A stretch of 64,000 nucleotides of DNA. Origin: Owenia fusiformis (lineage: Eukaryota > Annelida > Polychaeta > Sabellida > Oweniidae). The stretch is taken from NCBI GenBank assembly GCA_903813345.2, contig CAIIXF020000003.1:19666931-19730930 (forward strand). Reading direction: 5' to 3'. This document shows positions 62,230-64,000 of the stretch, in pieces (position 1 is the stretch's first letter; every line of letters begins with the position of its first letter). Under the pieces are notes generated by a model. The model was not told the origin of the DNA, did not search any database, and saw only the letters and a list, made by a program, of their open reading frames with translations. The position numbers and the translations under genes are program-made.

Positions 62230-64000
62230 ACCATGTAAAAAACATGTGTAGCAGCGTAGTATACGTAGCCTGTGCAATCCTAGCCTGAGACCACCCCAGC
62301 GTAGCAGCGTAGTAGACGTAGTATGCGTAGTAAGTGTAGTATGCTCCTAGCCTGACCCTACCCCAGCGTAGTAGCGTAGTATACGTAGTAAGTGTAGTAT
62401 GTGTAGCATGCTCCTAGCCTGACCCTACCCCAGCGTAGTAGCGTAGTATACGTAGTAAGTGTAGTATGTGTAGTATGCTCCTAACCTGACCCTACCCCAG
62501 CGTAGTAGCGTAGTATACGTAGCAAGTGTAGTAAGTGTAGCATGCTCCTAGCCTGACCCTACCCCAGCGTAGTAGCGTAGTATACGTAGTAAGTGTAGTA
62601 TGCTCCTAGCCTGACCCTACCCCAGCGTAGTAGCGTAGTATGCGTAGTAAGTGTAGTAAGTGTAGTATGCTTCTAGCCTGCCCCCTACCCCAGCGTAGTA
62701 GCGTAGTATACGTAGTAAGTGTAGTAAGTGTAGGATGCTCCTAGCCTGACCCCTACCCCAGCGTAGTAGCGTAGTATACGTAGTAAGTGTAGTAAGTGTA
62801 GGATGCTCCTAGCCTGGCCCTACCCCAGCGTAGTAGAGTAGTATACGTAGTAAGTGTAGTATGTGTAGTATGCTCCTAGCCTGACCCTACCCCAGCGTAG
62901 TAGCGTAGTATACGTAGTAAGTGTAGTAAGTGTAGCATGCTCCTAGCCTGACCCTACCCCAGCGTAGTAGCGTAGTATGCGTAGTAAGTGTAGTAAGTGT
63001 AGTATGCTCCTAGCCTGACCCCACCCCAGCGTAGTAGCGTAGTATACGTAGTAAGTGTAGTAAGTGTAGCATGCTCCTAGCCTGACCCTACCCCAGCGTA
63101 GTAGCGTAGTATACGTAGTAAGTGTAGTATGTGTAGTATGCTCCTAGCCTGACCCTACCCCAGCGTAGTAGCGTAGTATACGTAGTAAGTGTAGTAAGTG
63201 TAGTATGCTGCTCCTAGCCTGACCCCAACCCAGCGTAGTAACGTAGTTTACGTAGTAAGTGTAGTAAGTGTAGCATGCTCCTAGCCTGACCCTACCCCAG
63301 CGTAGTAGCGTAGTATACGTAGTAAGTGTTGTATGTGTAGTATGCTCCTAGCCTGACCCTACCCCAGCGTAGTAGCGTAGTATACGTAGTAAGTGTAGTA
63401 AGTGTAGTATGCTCCTAGCCTGACCCCACCCCAGCGTAGTAGCGTAGTATACGTAGTAAGTGTAGTAAGTGTAGTATGCTTCTAGCCTGACCCTACCCCA
63501 GCGTAGTAGCGTAGTATACGTAGTAAGTGTAGTAAGTGTAGGATGCCCCTAGCCTGACCCCACCCCAGCGTAGTAGCGTAGTATACGTAGTAAGTGTAGT
63601 AAGTGTAGTATGCTCCTAGCCTGACCCCACCCCAGCGTAGTAGCGTAGTATGCGTAGTACGTGTAGTAAGTGTAGTGTGCTCCTAGCCTGACCCCACCCC
63701 AGCGTAGTAACGTAGTTTACGTAGTAAGTGTAGTAAGTGTAGCATGCTCCTAGCCTGACCCTACCCCAGCGTAGTAGCGTAGTATACGTAGTAAGTGTAG
63801 TAAGTGTAGTATGCTGCTCCTAGCCTGACCCCACCCCAGCGTAGTAACGTAGTTTACGTAGTAAGTGTAGTAAGTGTAGCATGCTCCTAGCCTGACCCTA
63901 CCCCAGCGTAGTAGCGTAGTATACGTAGTAAGTGTAGTATGTGTAGTATGCTCCTAGCCTGACCCTACCCCAGCGTAGTAGCGTAGTATACGTAGTAATG
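62230..64000. repeat. 68-bp satellite (GCGTAGTAGCGTAGTATACG), continuing past the window
   Basis: About 26 tandem units: 'cagcgtagtagcgtagtata', 'cgtagtaagtgtagtatgtg', 'tagtatgctcctagcctgac', 'cctacccc' (68 bp), with shorter units lacking one 'gtagtaagt' sub-repeat. Units are highly similar; the first, at the left edge, is the most diverged. Confidence 0.97.

Overview
The window is AT-rich, intron-rich animal DNA packed with inverted-repeat transposons, satellites and one nested retrotransposon cluster. The protein families (a CIBAR/FAM92 BAR protein, an NFAT5-type Rel factor, a secreted S1 protease), the tyrosine-recombinase and restriction-like-endonuclease retrotransposons and the MITE load suggest an invertebrate, most likely a lophotrochozoan such as a bivalve mollusc. 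The species cannot be fixed from sequence alone. A run of exactly 500 N (61098-61597) shows this is a scaffold.

Layout. 748-3812 (+): the last six exons of a CIBAR1/FAM92 homologue, all joining in phase and ending in an acidic tail. 4039-9420: a block of mobile elements, including one with a short ORF resembling the DNA-binding half of a Crypton-like tyrosine recombinase. 9694-58997 (+): eight exons of an NFAT5 (TonEBP) homologue covering the N-terminal region, the Rel-homology DNA-binding domain and the IPT domain; the 3' part lies beyond the window or behind the gap. Its introns reach about 20 kb and hold nearly everything else. 35654-39277 (-): a chymotrypsin-fold serine protease gene, antisense inside an NFAT5 intron, with a full His/Asp/Ser triad.

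41427-51712 is a three-level nest. A dispersed repeat ('TTATGTCACCACC...GCCTTGTC') carries an internal satellite. Inside it sits an R2/HERO-like non-LTR retrotransposon (- strand). Inside that ORF sits a 4511-bp PAT/Ngaro-type YR retrotransposon with split direct repeats and no target-site duplication. Further tandem arrays lie at 25510-25735 (27 bp), 54425-56640 (mostly 65 bp) and 62230-64000 (about 68 bp, running off the end).

The most unusual pattern is a set of four elements (4039-4745, 7673-8100, 23005-23617, 24355-24810). They share one architecture: CCAAT box and/or a ZNF143/Staf-like 'CCCAGAATGC' motif, a CRE or CRE-like site, an ATG soon after, then a long hairpin. Only the first still carries a sizeable ORF. 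I infer one family of promoter-bearing, hairpin-ended mobile elements, most copies having lost their coding part.
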